Shown: positions 10,190-20,536, counted from the stretch's first letter. The stretch is 64,000 nt of DNA from Pseudomonas sp. J452 (GCF_024666525.1 NZ_CP088294.1:4154001-4218000); one strand, 5' to 3'. The notes: generated by a model from the letters alone, not told the origin. Translations and numbers: made by a program.

Positions 10190-11056
10190 CTAGCGCGCGG
10201 CCATCACATCCGGCAGGCCGGAGAGAAAATGCGGCCCCAGGTAACGCTGCGGCAATTCGAACTCTGCCGGGTATTCGACCTGCACCAGGTACAGGCCATA
10301 GGGGTGCGCAGTGACCCCACCGGTACGCCGCACCCGGCTTTCCAGCACCTCCTCCACCCACTCCACCGGCCGTTCGCCGGCACCGATGGTCATCAGCACC
10401 CCAGCGAAGTTACGCACCATGTGATGCAGGAAGGCATTGGCACGAATATCCAGCACGATGAAACGCCCGTGCTCGAGCAGCTCCAGGTGGTGCACGGTCT
10501 TGATCGGCGACTTGGCCTGACACTGGCGCGCGCGGAAGGCACTGAAGTCATGGGTACCCACCAGATAGCGGGCCGCCGCACGCATGCGCTCGATATCCAG
10601 CGGCCGGTGATTCCAGGTGACTTCCTCAGCCATGTGCGCCGGACGGATCTGATCGTTGTAGATCACGTAGCGATAACGCCGGGCCATGGCACTGAAGCGC
10701 GCATCGAACTCACGCGGCATGGCCTTGGCCCAGGTAACGCTGATATCGGCTGGCAGGTTGAGATTGGCGCCCATCGCCCATGAGTGCATGGTGCGCTCGA
10801 CACTCGTATCGAAGTGCACCACCTGGCCACTGGCATGCACCAGCGCGTCGGTACGCCCGGCACAGCTCAAGATGACCGGCGCACCACCGGCGACCTTGGA
10901 CAGCGCCTTTTCCAGGCTCTCCTGAATAGACGGAACGCCAGCCCGCTGACGCTGGAAGCCACGATAACGCGAACCCCGGTATTCGACGCCCAGGGCAATC
11001 CTGGAAACGCCAACGGCAGCCGAATCGGCTGCCGTTGATGGTATTGCTTCAGACAT
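10190..11056 (-). CDS. truA: tRNA pseudouridine(38-40) synthase
   Basis: Modifies uridines 38-40 in the anticodon arm of many tRNAs. It has 288 residues. The catalytic Asp is in CAGRTDALVHASGQVVHF at about residues 65-82; most family members have Gly where this protein has Leu after TDA. The YRYVIYND and FLHHMVRNFAGVL segments are typical. The start lies three bases after the fimV stop, so the gene is probably read through from fimV. Confidence 0.93.
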   Translation of the reverse strand: MSEAIPSTAADSAAVGVSRIALGVEYRGSRYRGFQRQRAGVPSIQESLEKALSKVAGGAPVILSCAGRTDALVHASGQVVHFDTSVERTMHSWAMGANLNLPADISVTWAKAMPREFDARFSAMARRYRYVIYNDQIRPAHMAEEVTWNHRPLDIERMRAAARYLVGTHDFSAFRARQCQAKSPIKTVHHLELLEHGRFIVLDIRANAFLHHMVRNFAGVLMTIGAGERPVEWVEEVLESRVRRTGGVTAHPYGLYLVQVEYPAEFELPQRYLGPHFLSGLPDVMAAR

Positions 11057-11059
11057 TTA

Positions 11060-13816
11060 TCAAACCAGTTTGCTGATCAGCTCGCGCGCTTCCTGCTGCT
11101 GACCTTCGTTACCTTCGGCGACTACTTCGTCGAGGATGTCGCGAGCGCCTTCGGTGTCGCCCATATCGATGTAAGCACGCGCCAGATCCAGCTTGGTCGC
11201 GGTTTCATCGGTCCCTGAAAGGAAGTCAAAATCGTCGTCCATATCCAATCCTGTAGCAGCCGACTCCGGTGCTGCAGCCATCGGCAGTTCGTCAGCCAGC
11301 AGAGGCTCATCCAGACCGCCACTCAGCTGCTCCAGCTCGGCACTCACTTCATCCAGCTGAGCAGCGAAACTGTCGGCAGCCGGGGCGCTGGCAACTGGCT
11401 CATCGGCCAGCGACAGGTCGAAATCGGCCGACATATCCAGCTCGGCTTCCGCCGGAGCAGAACTCAGCGATACCGCCGGCTCATCTTCCAGGCTGAGCAT
11501 GAAATCATCTTCGGCCAGCTCGGCAGGCTTGCTGTCGGCCTCCAGATCCAGGCTGAAATCCGCCAGATCATCACCCAACTCCAGAGCATCAGCAGTGTTG
11601 TCTGCACCCAGGTCCAGATCGAAATCCAGATCGGCGGCCGCACTGGTTTCAGTGGCTGGCAGATCAAGACTCAACTCATCCAGATCGGACGCGCTCGACG
11701 TGGCGGCTTCCTGCAGATCGCTATCCAGGTCATCCAGGCTCAGATCGAAAGCATCATCCAGGTCGGCGCCCTTGGACGGAGCAGCAGGCTCATCCAGGGT
11801 CAGGTCATCGAGACTGAAAGAGTCCAGATCATCCAACGCAGCCATGCCGGCGGCAGCACCGACCACCATGGCTGGGTATTTGGCCTTGAGCTGATCAACG
11901 GCAGCAGCGCCACCGCCGATTTCGCGCAGCTCCTGCTCCTGACGGGCGAAGCCATCACGATCACCCAGCTCGGCATAGACTTCCATCAGCTTCAGACGCA
12001 GATCACTGCGCTGCGGCTCATCATTGATGGCGTTCTGCAGCAGCTCGGCCGCCTGGCTGAATTTGCCGTAAGCAATATAGATATCCGCCTCACCCAGGGC
12101 ATCGGCAGTCTGCGGAGCAACACGCTCCTGCTCGCGAACTTCGGTGTCCGAGGAAGCACTATCCAGACCGGCAAAGCTGTCTTCCGGCATATCCAGATCA
12201 GCTTCGAAAGGGCTAGCGGAGACATCATCACCGGCCAGGCTCTCTTGCAGCTCGGCCTCTTTCATCGCGTTGCGACGGGAAACCACCATCAGGCCAACCA
12301 GCAAGGCCAGCAGGGCACCGCCACCTAACGCACCTAGCAGCATCGGATTTGCCATCAGATCATCGATGAAGCTGGTCGGCGCAGGCTCCTGCACGACTAC
12401 GGGTTTCTTGACCGGCGGCTTCTCCGGCTTGGCGACTTCTGCCGGCTTGGCCGGGGCCACAGCAACCGGCTTGACCGGCTCTACCTTGGGCGCCGGTTCT
12501 TCGCTGTAGTTGTAATCAGGTGTCGCCGGCTTGGGCGTCTCGACCTTGGGCTCGGTAACCGGAGCCTTGGCCTCAACCGGCTTGCTTGCGACTGGGGTCT
12601 TCGCTTCCACCGGAACCGGCGGCGCCACTGGAGCACTGGCAGCAGGAACGACCTTGCTCTGATTGGCCAGGTCACCCTGCAACTTGGCCAGCTGATTGTC
12701 CTTCAACTCGATCAGTTTCTGCAGCTTGTCCAACTGGCCCTGCAGATCACCCATACGATCCTTCAGCTCTTCGTTCTCACGACGCGTAGAATCCAGGCTC
12801 TCTTTGGTCACGGCCAACTGGTCATTCAGTGCTTTGCTGTCGCCAGCGCCTTTCTCGCTACCGCCAGCAGACTTGCCGCTTTCGGCAGCAACCAGCTTCA
12901 GGCTGTCCTTGCTCTCGGCCTTGGCCGGAGCAGCACCCACTTCGGAGCGTTTGGTCGCATCCAGTTGGCGTGTACCAGTAGCAGCCAGACTGCGACCTTC
13001 ACGCCAGGCAGTGTTCTGCTCGGTAACCTGGGCAATCGCTTGCGCCTGGCTACGGCTCTTGACCTGTTGTTCATCGGGAAGACGCAACACCTGGCCGCTT
13101 TTCAGGCGATTGATATTGCCATCGACGAAGGCGTTCGGATTGAGTTCCTGGATCGCCAGCATGGCTTGATGTACGGAGCCGCTGTGGCGCGAACGCTGGG
13201 CAATTTCCCAGAGCGTGTCGTTGGATGTGGTCTTGTACTGATCACCGGAGATCTGCGCGGCGGTGCTGGCAGCAGGCGTCGGCCGCGGTGCAGCCGGAGC
13301 GGCCGGAGCAACCGGACGCGGCGTCGGCGCGACGCTCTGCGGACGCGGCGCAGGGGCAGAAACGGGCGCAGATACAGGCAGACGTGGCGCTGCGGCAACC
13401 ACAGGCTGCGGCGAATACATGGGCGGATCGAGCAGCAGGGTGTACTCACGCAGCAGGCGCCCGTTGGGCCACAGCACTTCTACCAGGAAGTTCAGGTAGG
13501 GCTCGCGCACCGGCTTGCTGGAGGTGATGCGGATTACGCTCTTGCCGTTGGGCTTGATCACCGGGGTGAACTTGAGGTCGGTCAGGAAGTACTGGCGATC
13601 GACGCCAGCCTTGTTGAACTCCTCGGGGGACGCCAGGGCCGGAACCACTTCGGTAGTGCCGAGATCGCGCACCTCGAGCAATTCGATTTCCGCCACCAAC
13701 GGCTGGCTCAGCGAAGACTTGAGGGTAACTTCCCCCAGCCCAAGCGCATGCGCCGCACCGGAAGTCATCGCCGAAGCAGCCGCGATTGCCAGCACTAGTT
13801 TGCGAACCCGAACCAT
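11060..13816 (-). CDS. fimV: Polar pilus/motility hub protein FimV
   Basis: A 918-residue inner-membrane protein with peptidoglycan-binding and TPR parts. In P. aeruginosa it assembles type IV pili, supports twitching and organises polar signalling. Visible order: signal peptide 1-24; FimV N-terminal domain (LGLGEVTLKSSLSQPLVAEI); Pro/Ala-rich stretch; LysM domain at about 190-245 (TSNDTLWEIAQRSRH, LKSGQVLRLP); coiled coil (ENEELKDRMGDLQGQLDKLQ); Pro/Lys-rich linker; one membrane helix (MLLGALGGGALLALLVGLMV); a TPR segment; a very acidic Asp/Leu/Ser-rich cytoplasmic region; and a C-terminal TPR-like FimV motif (ARAYIDMGDTEGARDILDEV). The start was set at MVRVRK, which begins the signal peptide; the frame runs 22 codons further upstream. 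Confidence 0.92.
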   Translation of the reverse strand: MVRVRKLVLAIAAASAMTSGAAHALGLGEVTLKSSLSQPLVAEIELLEVRDLGTTEVVPALASPEEFNKAGVDRQYFLTDLKFTPVIKPNGKSVIRITSSKPVREPYLNFLVEVLWPNGRLLREYTLLLDPPMYSPQPVVAAAPRLPVSAPVSAPAPRPQSVAPTPRPVAPAAPAAPRPTPAASTAAQISGDQYKTTSNDTLWEIAQRSRHSGSVHQAMLAIQELNPNAFVDGNINRLKSGQVLRLPDEQQVKSRSQAQAIAQVTEQNTAWREGRSLAATGTRQLDATKRSEVGAAPAKAESKDSLKLVAAESGKSAGGSEKGAGDSKALNDQLAVTKESLDSTRRENEELKDRMGDLQGQLDKLQKLIELKDNQLAKLQGDLANQSKVVPAASAPVAPPVPVEAKTPVASKPVEAKAPVTEPKVETPKPATPDYNYSEEPAPKVEPVKPVAVAPAKPAEVAKPEKPPVKKPVVVQEPAPTSFIDDLMANPMLLGALGGGALLALLVGLMVVSRRNAMKEAELQESLAGDDVSASPFEADLDMPEDSFAGLDSASSDTEVREQERVAPQTADALGEADIYIAYGKFSQAAELLQNAINDEPQRSDLRLKLMEVYAELGDRDGFARQEQELREIGGGAAAVDQLKAKYPAMVVGAAAGMAALDDLDSFSLDDLTLDEPAAPSKGADLDDAFDLSLDDLDSDLQEAATSSASDLDELSLDLPATETSAAADLDFDLDLGADNTADALELGDDLADFSLDLEADSKPAELAEDDFMLSLEDEPAVSLSSAPAEAELDMSADFDLSLADEPVASAPAADSFAAQLDEVSAELEQLSGGLDEPLLADELPMAAAPESAATGLDMDDDFDFLSGTDETATKLDLARAYIDMGDTEGARDILDEVVAEGNEGQQQEARELISKLV

Positions 13817-13920
13817 AGCGTAATCCCTTGTTTTATCTTTTTTCTCGATAATCGAGAGGATCTTGAAGGTCACTGCCTGCACCCGCTTAAAGCGGTTCCC
13901 CGTCAGCGATCAGCCAAACC

Positions 13921-13949
13921 AGTATTGCCAAGCTAGAAAGATTCTTCAA
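13921..13949 (-). promoter_or_regulatory. Candidate sigma-70 promoter for fimV
   Basis: Read on the minus strand, TTGAAG (13944-13949) and AATACT (13921-13926) are separated by 17 bases, about 105 bases upstream of the fimV start. The spacing and partial consensus fit a sigma-70 promoter. This is a sequence match only. Confidence 0.4.
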
Positions 13950-13968
13950 ATTTGGGGCTAAGTATCTT

Positions 13969-14979
13969 TTACAGATAGTGTTTTATCAACAACTCGGCAA
14001 TTTGCACAGCATTTAGCGCCGAGCCTTTTCGCACATTATCAGACGCAATCCACAAATTGAGTTCTGCCGGGTCGTCCAGCCCCACGCGCAGACGCCCGAC
14101 ATAGACTTCATCCTGGCCCACCGCATCGCCCACCACGCTGGGGTAATCGCCCGCCTCGACCAGCTCGATACCGGCCTGCGCCTCCAGCCCTTGTGCAGCC
14201 TTGGCCACATCCACCGGTTGCGCGGCCTGCAGCGAGACCGTCAGGCTATCGCCGAAGAAAACCGGCGCCTGCACGCAGGTTGCCGAGACTCGTAACGCCG
14301 GCAGCGCCAGCACCTGCTTCAACTCCTCTGCCACACGCCGTTCGAGAACGGCATGGCCGCCCTCCTCCAGCGTCCCGACTCGAGCCAGCAGATTGAACGC
14401 GATCTGCTGATCGAACACCTTGGGCTCCAGCGGGCGCATATTGAGCAGCTCGGTAGTCTGCTTCGCCAGCTCGGCAATCCCTTCCCTACCCTGACTGGAG
14501 ACCGCCAGCACTGCAGTAAGCGTGACTTTCTGCAGGTCGAGTCGTGCACGCAGCGGTGCCAGCACCAGCGCCAGCGCGGCTACCACCGGCACGGGGCTGG
14601 CCAATAGATAAGGCGCTTTGAGCGTAGCCAACAATTCTGCGTTCGCTTCCGGCACCAGGCGCGGCGCCTGCTGTAGCGACAGCCCGGCGCTCAGATCGAT
14701 TACCGAACAGCCTGCCGCGTGGGCCTTGAGTGCCGACGCCCGACTGATCGCCTCACCCGCACAGAAGAAGGCCAGGCGCACCTGAGTAAAGTCGAAATCC
14801 GCCAGCTCGCGCACGCGCAGGTTCTTGCCGCGAAACGGCACGGACTGCCCAGCCGAAGCGCTGCCGGCCAGTAGATGCAGGGTACCGACAGGAAATTCGC
14901 GTTCTTCAAGCAGTTGCACGATGGCTTCGCCGACCGTACCGGTGGCGCCGACTACCGCGATATCAAAGGATTGGGACAT
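13969..14979 (-). CDS. USG-1-like aspartate-semialdehyde dehydrogenase homologue without catalytic residues
   Basis: A 336-residue protein with the ASADH fold: an NADP-binding start VVGATGTVGEAIVQLLEERE, and the dimerisation core. In active ASADH the nucleophile lies in a GNCT or NPNCST motif. The aligned stretch here reads LLASPVPVVAALALVLAPL and has no Cys. The usual acid/base His (GHS in active family members) aligns to FFGDSLTVS, so it is Asp here. It is therefore predicted to be inactive as a dehydrogenase. Its position next to truA/fimV matches E. coli usg, upstream of truA. A true asd follows immediately upstream on the same strand. The start at 14979 (MSQSFDIAV) is five codons inside the longer frame. 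Confidence 0.85.
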   Translation of the reverse strand: MSQSFDIAVVGATGTVGEAIVQLLEEREFPVGTLHLLAGSASAGQSVPFRGKNLRVRELADFDFTQVRLAFFCAGEAISRASALKAHAAGCSVIDLSAGLSLQQAPRLVPEANAELLATLKAPYLLASPVPVVAALALVLAPLRARLDLQKVTLTAVLAVSSQGREGIAELAKQTTELLNMRPLEPKVFDQQIAFNLLARVGTLEEGGHAVLERRVAEELKQVLALPALRVSATCVQAPVFFGDSLTVSLQAAQPVDVAKAAQGLEAQAGIELVEAGDYPSVVGDAVGQDEVYVGRLRVGLDDPAELNLWIASDNVRKGSALNAVQIAELLIKHYL

Positions 14980-15048
14980 GGGAACCTTGCACAAGAGAGC
15001 CGAATGGGCGGCACTCTACCTGCCGCCCGAAAGGCTGACCACAGAAAC

Positions 15049-15077
15049 AAAAAAGGCCGGTGATCACCGGCCCTTTT
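15049..15077 (-). terminator. Rho-independent terminator of asd
   Basis: A perfect 18-base palindrome GGCCGGTGATCACCGGCC (15055-15072) is followed on the minus strand by six T residues and TTTC. It lies 18 bases after the asd stop, a textbook intrinsic terminator. A run of A on the other side of the stem makes it partly bidirectional. Confidence 0.9.
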
Positions 15078-15095
15078 CTGCTGCCTGCTGACGGA

Positions 15096-16208
15096 TCAGC
15101 GCTCCAGGAGGATCCGCAGCATGCGCCGCAGCGGCTCGGCCGCACCCCACAGCAGTTGGTCGCCAACGGTGAAGGCACCGAGGTACTGCGAGCCCATGTT
15201 GAGCTTGCGCAGACGGCCAATCGGCACGCTCAGGGTACCAGTCACAGCAGTCGGGCCCAGATCGCGGATGCTGGCTTCACGCTGGTTCGGCACCAGCTTG
15301 ACCCAGGGGTTGTGCTGGCTGATCAGGCCTTCGATGTCGGCCAGCGGCACATCCTTGTTCAGCTTGATGGTCAGCGCCTGGCTGTGGCAGCGCATGGCGC
15401 CGATGCGCACGCACAGGCCGTCGACCGGGATCGGGCTCTTGTTGCGACCGAGGATCTTGTTGGTCTCGGCCTGACCCTTCCACTCTTCGCGGCTCTGTCC
15501 GTTCGGCAGTTCCTTGTCGATGTAGGGAATCAGACTGCCGGCCAGCGGCATGCCGAAATTGTCCACCGGGAAGGCTTCACCGCGCATGGCCTCGGCGACC
15601 TTGCGATCGATATCGAGGATGGCGCTGGCCGGGTTGGCCAGATCGTCAGCCACGGCACCATGGATGGCGCCCATCTGCTTGATCAGCTCGCGCATGTTCT
15701 GCGCGCCGGCACCGCTCGCCGCCTGGTAGGTCATGGCGCTCATCCACTCGACCAGACCGGCCTCGTACAGGCCGCCCAGGGCCATCAGCATCAGGCTGAC
15801 GGTGCAGTTGCCGCCGATGTAGTTCTTCACGCCGCCATCCAGCGACTGGTCGATGACCTTGCGGTTGACCGGATCCAGCACGATCACCGAGTCATCGGCC
15901 ATGCGCAGGCTGGAGGCCGCGTCGATCCAGTAGCCGTTCCAGCCGGCTTCGCGCAGCTTGGGGAAGACTTCGCTGGTGTAGTCGCCGCCCTGGCAGGTCA
16001 GGATCACGTCCAGGCCCTTGAGTTCGTCGATGTTGTAGGCATCCTTCAGCGGGGCGACGTCCTTGCCCACGGCCGGGCCCTGGCCGCCGACGTTGGAGGT
16101 GGTGAAGAACACCGGCTCGATCAGGTCGAAGTCACGCTCTTCCAGCATGCGCTGCATGAGCACGGAACCGACCATACCGCGCCAACCGATCAGACCTACA
16201 CGTTTCAT
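15096..16208 (-). CDS. asd: Aspartate-semialdehyde dehydrogenase
   Basis: Reduces aspartyl phosphate to aspartate semialdehyde, the branch point to Lys/diaminopimelate, Met and Thr. It has 370 residues, the length of Gram-negative Asd. The NADP loop is [17 protein letters not shown] and the catalytic Cys is in [16 protein letters not shown] at about residue 135. Further conserved parts are the [14 protein letters not shown] loop and [16 protein letters not shown], which contains the active-site His. The start (MKRVGLIG) is the third codon of the open frame. It is complete, in contrast to the degenerate paralogue downstream. Confidence 0.96.
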   Translation of the reverse strand: MKRVGLIGWRGMVGSVLMQRMLEERDFDLIEPVFFTTSNVGGQGPAVGKDVAPLKDAYNIDELKGLDVILTCQGGDYTSEVFPKLREAGWNGYWIDAASSLRMADDSVIVLDPVNRKVIDQSLDGGVKNYIGGNCTVSLMLMALGGLYEAGLVEWMSAMTYQAASGAGAQNMRELIKQMGAIHGAVADDLANPASAILDIDRKVAEAMRGEAFPVDNFGMPLAGSLIPYIDKELPNGQSREEWKGQAETNKILGRNKSPIPVDGLCVRIGAMRCHSQALTIKLNKDVPLADIEGLISQHNPWVKLVPNQREASIRDLGPTAVTGTLSVPIGRLRKLNMGSQYLGAFTVGDQLLWGAAEPLRRMLRILLER

Positions 16209-16234
16209 AACCACTACACCCTAAAGAAGAAGCA

Positions 16235-16256
16235 GGCCGCTGCCGCGCAGCGGGCC
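16235..16256 (-). terminator. Hairpin between leuB and asd
   Basis: GGCCGCTG pairs with CAGCGGGCC (one bulged G) around a five-base loop, just past the leuB stop on the minus strand, followed by a T/C-rich run (TGCTTCTTCTTTAG). It is probably a partial terminator between leuB and asd. Confidence 0.45.
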
Positions 16257-16263
16257 GCAGAGA

Positions 16264-17346
16264 TTACAGATTGCGCAGGGCCTCGACCACTGCATCGCCC
16301 ATGCCGGCCGTACCGACCTTGGTCATGCCAGCGGAGAAGATGTCACCGGTACGCAGCCCCTGATCGAGCACCTTGCTCACCGCCAGCTCGATGGCATCGG
16401 CGGCCACAGCCTGGTTGAAGCTGTAGCGCAGCATCATCGACACCGAGAGGATGGTCGCCAGCGGGTTGGCGATACCCTGGCCGGCAATATCCGGCGCCGA
16501 GCCGTGGCACGGCTCGTACATGCCCTTGTTGTTGGCGTCCAGCGAGGCGGACGGCAGCATGCCGATGGAACCGGTGAGCATGGAAGCCTCATCCGACAGG
16601 ATGTCGCCGAACATGTTGTCGGTGACCATCACGTCGAACTGCTTGGGCGCACGCACCAGCTGCATGGCCGCGTTGTCCACGTACATGTGAGACAGCTCGA
16701 CGTCCGGGTAGCCCTTGGCCACTTCCTCGACCACGGCACGCCACAGCTGGCTGGACGCCAGCACGTTGGCCTTGTCCACCGAGCACAGCTTCTTTCCGCG
16801 CACGCGGGCCATGTCGAAACCGACCTGGGCGATGCGACGGATCTCGCTCTCGCTGTACGGCAGGGTGTCGTAGGCCATGCGCTCGCCGGTTTCCAGCACC
16901 TTGCTTTCGCGCGGCTGGCCGAAGTAGATGCCGCCGGTCAGCTCGCGGACGATGAGGATATCCAGACCCGCCACCACTTCCGGCTTCAGCGACGAGGCGT
17001 CGGCCAGCTGCGGATAGAGGATGGCCGGGCGCAGGTTGGCGAACAGGCCCAGCTGCGAACGGATTTTCAGCAGGCCGCGTTCCGGGCGGATGGCCGGGTC
17101 GATCTTGTCCCACTTCGGCCCACCGACGGCGCCGAGCAGGATGGCATCGGCAGCCCGCGCGCGCGCCAGGGTTTCGTCGGCCAGCGGCACGCCGTATTTG
17201 TCGACTGCAGCACCGCCCAGCTCATCGAAGCTCAGCTCGAAACCCAGGCTGTACTTGTCATTGGCCAGCTGCAGCACCTTGACCGCCTCGGCCATGATTT
17301 CCGGGCCGATGCCATCGCCAGGAAGAACCAGAATCTGCTTGCTCAT
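16264..17346 (-). CDS. leuB: 3-isopropylmalate dehydrogenase
   Basis: NAD-dependent oxidative decarboxylation of 3-isopropylmalate in leucine synthesis. It has 360 residues. The N-terminus is [18 protein letters not shown]. The substrate-binding region is [21 protein letters not shown], Tyr/Lys catalysis is in the [17 protein letters not shown] part, and the metal/NAD motifs [17 protein letters not shown] and [17 protein letters not shown] are intact. The start at 17346 has AAGGA upstream; two codons of the longer frame are discarded. It follows leuD by 14 bases, giving a leuC-leuD-leuB unit. Confidence 0.96.
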   Translation of the reverse strand: MSKQILVLPGDGIGPEIMAEAVKVLQLANDKYSLGFELSFDELGGAAVDKYGVPLADETLARARAADAILLGAVGGPKWDKIDPAIRPERGLLKIRSQLGLFANLRPAILYPQLADASSLKPEVVAGLDILIVRELTGGIYFGQPRESKVLETGERMAYDTLPYSESEIRRIAQVGFDMARVRGKKLCSVDKANVLASSQLWRAVVEEVAKGYPDVELSHMYVDNAAMQLVRAPKQFDVMVTDNMFGDILSDEASMLTGSIGMLPSASLDANNKGMYEPCHGSAPDIAGQGIANPLATILSVSMMLRYSFNQAVAADAIELAVSKVLDQGLRTGDIFSAGMTKVGTAGMGDAVVEALRNL

Positions 17347-17360
17347 GCTCAATCCTTAAA

Positions 17361-18008
17361 TCACTTGATCGCGCCGAACAGCCAAGGGCTGCTCTGCTGG
17401 TGTTTGCCTTCGAAAGCCTTGATCGCCTCGGCGTCCTGCAGGGTCAGACCGATATCGTCCAGACCATTGAGCAGGCAATGCTTGCGGAAGGCGTCGACCT
17501 CGAAGCGGTACTGCACGCCATCCGGGCGGGTCACGGTCTGCGCCGCCAGGTCGACGGTCAGCTGGTAGCCCTCGGCGGCCTCAGCCTGCTGGAACAGCGC
17601 GTCGACTTCTTCATCCTTGAGGATGATCGGCAACAGGCCGTTCTTGAAGCTGTTGTTGAAGAAGATGTCGGCGAAGCTCGGCGCGATGATGGTACGGAAA
17701 CCGTACTCTTCCAGCGCCCACGGCGCGTGCTCGCGGCTCGAACCACAACCGAAGTTCTCGCGGGCCAGCAGCACACTGGCGCCTTGATAGCGCGGGAAGT
17801 TCAGCACGAAGTCCTTATTGATCGGGCGACCCGAGCTGTCCTGGTTCGGCTGACCGACATCCAGGTAGCGCCACTCGTCGAACAGGTTGGGGCCGAAGCC
17901 GCTGCGCTTGATCGACTTCAAGAACTGCTTGGGGATGATCTGGTCGGTGTCGACGTTGGCGCGATCGAGCGGCGCGACGAGACCGGTGTGTTGGGTGAAA
18001 GCTTTCAT
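17361..18008 (-). CDS. leuD: 3-isopropylmalate dehydratase small subunit
   Basis: Small swivelling subunit of isopropylmalate isomerase, which works with LeuC. It has 215 residues. Diagnostic segments are [35 protein letters not shown] and [17 protein letters not shown]. The ATG at 18008 follows GAGGAG. A longer frame reaches 64 codons back into leuC and is not real. The gap to leuC is 11 bases. Confidence 0.96.
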   Translation of the reverse strand: MKAFTQHTGLVAPLDRANVDTDQIIPKQFLKSIKRSGFGPNLFDEWRYLDVGQPNQDSSGRPINKDFVLNFPRYQGASVLLARENFGCGSSREHAPWALEEYGFRTIIAPSFADIFFNNSFKNGLLPIILKDEEVDALFQQAEAAEGYQLTVDLAAQTVTRPDGVQYRFEVDAFRKHCLLNGLDDIGLTLQDAEAIKAFEGKHQQSSPWLFGAIK

Positions 18009-18019
18009 ATTCGGTCTCC

Positions 18020-19447
18020 TCAGGCCTGCATCAGTTCGCGTACATCGATGAAACGGCCGGTCACCGCGGCTGCTGCGGCCATCGCCGGGCTGACCAGGTG
18101 GGTACGCCCGCCGGCACCCTGACGGCCTTCGAAGTTGCGGTTGGAGGTGGACGCGCAATGCTCGCCGCTGCCGAGCTTGTCCGGGTTCATCGCCAGGCAC
18201 ATGGAGCAGCCCGGTTCACGCCATTCGAAACCGGCCTCGATGAAGATCTTGTCCAGCCCTTCGGCCTCGGCCTGCGCCTTGACCAGGCCGGAACCCGGCA
18301 CCACCAGCGCCTGCTTGACGGTGCTGGCGACCTTGCGCCCCTTGGCCACTTCGGCGGCGGCGCGCAGGTCTTCGATCCGCGAGTTGGTGCAGGAACCGAT
18401 GAACACGCGGTCCAACTGGATATCGGTGATCGCCTGGTTGGCGGTCAGGCCCATGTATTTCAGGGCACGCACAATCGAGTCGCGCTTGACCGGGTCGGCT
18501 TCGGCGGCCGGGTCCGGCACACGCTGATCGACGGCCAGGACCATTTCCGGCGAAGTGCCCCAGCTGACCTGCGGCTTGATCTCGGCGGCGTCCAGTTCGA
18601 CCACGGTGTCAAACACCGCATCAGCATCGGACACCAGGTCGGCCCAGGCGGCCACGGCCTTGTCCCAATCTTCGCCCTTGGGTGAGAACGGACGACCCTC
18701 GACGTAGGCAATGGTCTTCTCGTCCACCGCCACCAGGCCGACGCGGGCGCCAGCCTCGATGGACATATTGCAGATGGTCATGCGCCCTTCCAGCGACAGC
18801 TCGCGAATCGCGCTGCCGGCGAATTCCAGGGCATGGCCGTTGCCGCCGGCGGTGCCGATCTTGCCGATCACCGCGAGGACGATGTCCTTGGCGGTGACGC
18901 CGGCCGGCAGCTGGCCTTCGACGCGCACCTGCATGTTCTTCATCTTCTTGGCCACCAAGCACTGGGTGGCGAGCACGTGCTCGACCTCGGAGGTGCCGAT
19001 GCCGTGGGCCAGGGCACCGAAGGCGCCGTGAGTGGAGGTGTGCGAGTCACCGCAGACCACGGTCATGCCCGGCAGGGTGGCGCCCTGCTCCGGGCCGACC
19101 ACGTGGACGATGCCCTGGCGGCTGTCGTTCATCTTGAATTCGAGGATGCCGAAATCGTCGCAGTTCTCGTCGAGGGTCTGCACCTGGATGCGCGACACTT
19201 CGTCGGCGATCGACTCCAGGCCGCCCTGGCGCTCGGCCTTGGTGGTCGGCACGTTGTGATCCGGGGTGGCGATGTTGGCATCGATGCGCCACGGCTTGCG
19301 CGCAGCCAGACGCAGCCCTTCGAAGGCCTGCGGCGAGGTCACTTCGTGGAGGATCTGCCGGTCGATGTAGATCAGCGACGAACCATCGTCACGGCGCTTC
19401 ACCTCGTGCATTTCCCAGAGCTTGTCGTAGAGCGTTTTGCCGGCCAT
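18020..19447 (-). CDS. leuC: 3-isopropylmalate dehydratase large subunit
   Basis: Catalytic [4Fe-4S] subunit that isomerises 2- to 3-isopropylmalate. It has 475 residues, aconitase family. The cluster cysteines are in [15 protein letters not shown] and [15 protein letters not shown]. The N-terminal [16 protein letters not shown] sets the start at 19447 (SD GAGG nine bases upstream). [16 protein letters not shown] and [22 protein letters not shown] are conserved. It is the first gene of the leuCDB run and is divergent from a LysR gene. Confidence 0.96.
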   Translation of the reverse strand: MAGKTLYDKLWEMHEVKRRDDGSSLIYIDRQILHEVTSPQAFEGLRLAARKPWRIDANIATPDHNVPTTKAERQGGLESIADEVSRIQVQTLDENCDDFGILEFKMNDSRQGIVHVVGPEQGATLPGMTVVCGDSHTSTHGAFGALAHGIGTSEVEHVLATQCLVAKKMKNMQVRVEGQLPAGVTAKDIVLAVIGKIGTAGGNGHALEFAGSAIRELSLEGRMTICNMSIEAGARVGLVAVDEKTIAYVEGRPFSPKGEDWDKAVAAWADLVSDADAVFDTVVELDAAEIKPQVSWGTSPEMVLAVDQRVPDPAAEADPVKRDSIVRALKYMGLTANQAITDIQLDRVFIGSCTNSRIEDLRAAAEVAKGRKVASTVKQALVVPGSGLVKAQAEAEGLDKIFIEAGFEWREPGCSMCLAMNPDKLGSGEHCASTSNRNFEGRQGAGGRTHLVSPAMAAAAAVTGRFIDVRELMQA

Positions 19448-19561
19448 CGGAACAATCCTCATCAGCGGTTTGTGGGGCGCAGGGTCTATGGCCCTTTTAC
19501 CTATGTGGCGATCCTAGGGGCTGGGATCAAATAACTCCAATTCATATTTTTTATTCAAAGC

Positions 19562-19576
19562 ATTCCCAGCCGGAAT
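19562..19576. promoter_or_regulatory. Candidate LysR-type operator between leuC and its divergent regulator
   Basis: ATTCCCAGCCGGAAT contains the inverted repeat ATTCC / GGAAT with a five-base spacer and has the T-N11-A form of LysR-type binding sites. It lies in the intergenic region shared by leuC and the LysR gene, next to an AT-rich stretch (about 19529-19559) that could hold promoter elements. Motif match only. Confidence 0.45.
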
Positions 19577-19657
19577 ACAGCAGCGCTAAGCTGCACGCCT
19601 GACGTTGCTAGCAGATGTTCGCCATCCTTTATATGGCTGCCGCCCGGAGCTATGCCC

Positions 19658-20536
19658 ATGGATCTCGCCAACCTCAACGCCTTTCTCGCCATCGCCGAAT
19701 CCGGCAGCTTCTCCGAAGCCGCAGAGCGCCTGCATTTGACCCAACCGGCCGTGAGCAAGCGCATCGCCGGCCTGGAACAGCAGCTCAACGTGCGTCTGTT
19801 CGACCGCCTGGGCCGCGAGGTCGGGCTAACCGAAGCCGGGCGCGCCCTGCTGCCGCGCGCCTACCAGATCCTCAATGTGCTGGATGACACACGCCGCGCG
19901 CTGACCAACCTGAATGGCGAAGTCACCGGTCGCCTGACCCTGGCCACCAGCCACCATATCGGCCTGCACCGCCTGCCGCCGCTGCTGCGCGCCTTTACCC
20001 GCGCCCACCCGCAGGTGGCCCTGGACATCCAATTCCTCGACTCGGAAGTGGCCTACGAGGAAATCCTGCATGGCCGCGCCGAGCTGGCAGTGATCACCCT
20101 GGCCCCGGAAACCCGCTCGCCGGTGCGTGCCATGCCGGTATGGGACGACCCGCTGGACTTCGTCGCCGCCCCCGAGCATCCGCTGGTGCGCGGCGCCATC
20201 AGCCTGGCCGATGTGGCCCGGCATCCGGCGGTGTTCCCCGGCGACAACACCTTCACCCACCACATCGTACGGCGCCTGTTCGAGGCCGAAGGGCTGACAC
20301 CCAATATCGGCATGAGCACCAACTACCTGGAGACCATCAAGATGATGGTTTCCATCGGCCTGGCCTGGAGCGTACTGCCGCGCACCATGCTCGACGAACA
20401 GGTGGTGCGCCTGCCGCTACCCGGCATCCAGCTGACCCGCCAGCTCGGCTACATCCTGCATACCGATCGCACCCTGTCGAATGCGGCCAAGGCCTTTATG
20501 CGCCTGCTCGACGAACAGCGCACAGGCCTTGCCTAG
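19658..20536 (+). CDS. LysR-family transcriptional regulator divergent from leuCD
   Basis: A 292-residue LysR protein. The winged HTH is at about residues 1-60 (MDLANLNAFLAIAESGSFSE, then LTQPAVSKRIAGLEQQL) and the periplasmic-binding-like effector domain is at about 90-290. An ATG two codons upstream (19652) is only two bases from GGAG. The ATG at 19658 has proper eight-base spacing and is preferred. The conserved divergent position next to leuC in pseudomonads suggests control of leuCD, but no effector can be read from the sequence. Confidence 0.88.
   Translation: MDLANLNAFLAIAESGSFSEAAERLHLTQPAVSKRIAGLEQQLNVRLFDRLGREVGLTEAGRALLPRAYQILNVLDDTRRALTNLNGEVTGRLTLATSHHIGLHRLPPLLRAFTRAHPQVALDIQFLDSEVAYEEILHGRAELAVITLAPETRSPVRAMPVWDDPLDFVAAPEHPLVRGAISLADVARHPAVFPGDNTFTHHIVRRLFEAEGLTPNIGMSTNYLETIKMMVSIGLAWSVLPRTMLDEQVVRLPLPGIQLTRQLGYILHTDRTLSNAAKAFMRLLDEQRTGLA

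Noticed and set aside
15060..16418. 452-codon open frame on the plus strand
   Set aside because: Antisense shadow of asd and the end of leuB; runs across a terminator.
18833..19534. 233-codon plus-strand frame
   Set aside because: Antisense to leuC; the residue pattern is a mirror of high-GC codons and extends into the intergenic region without an SD.
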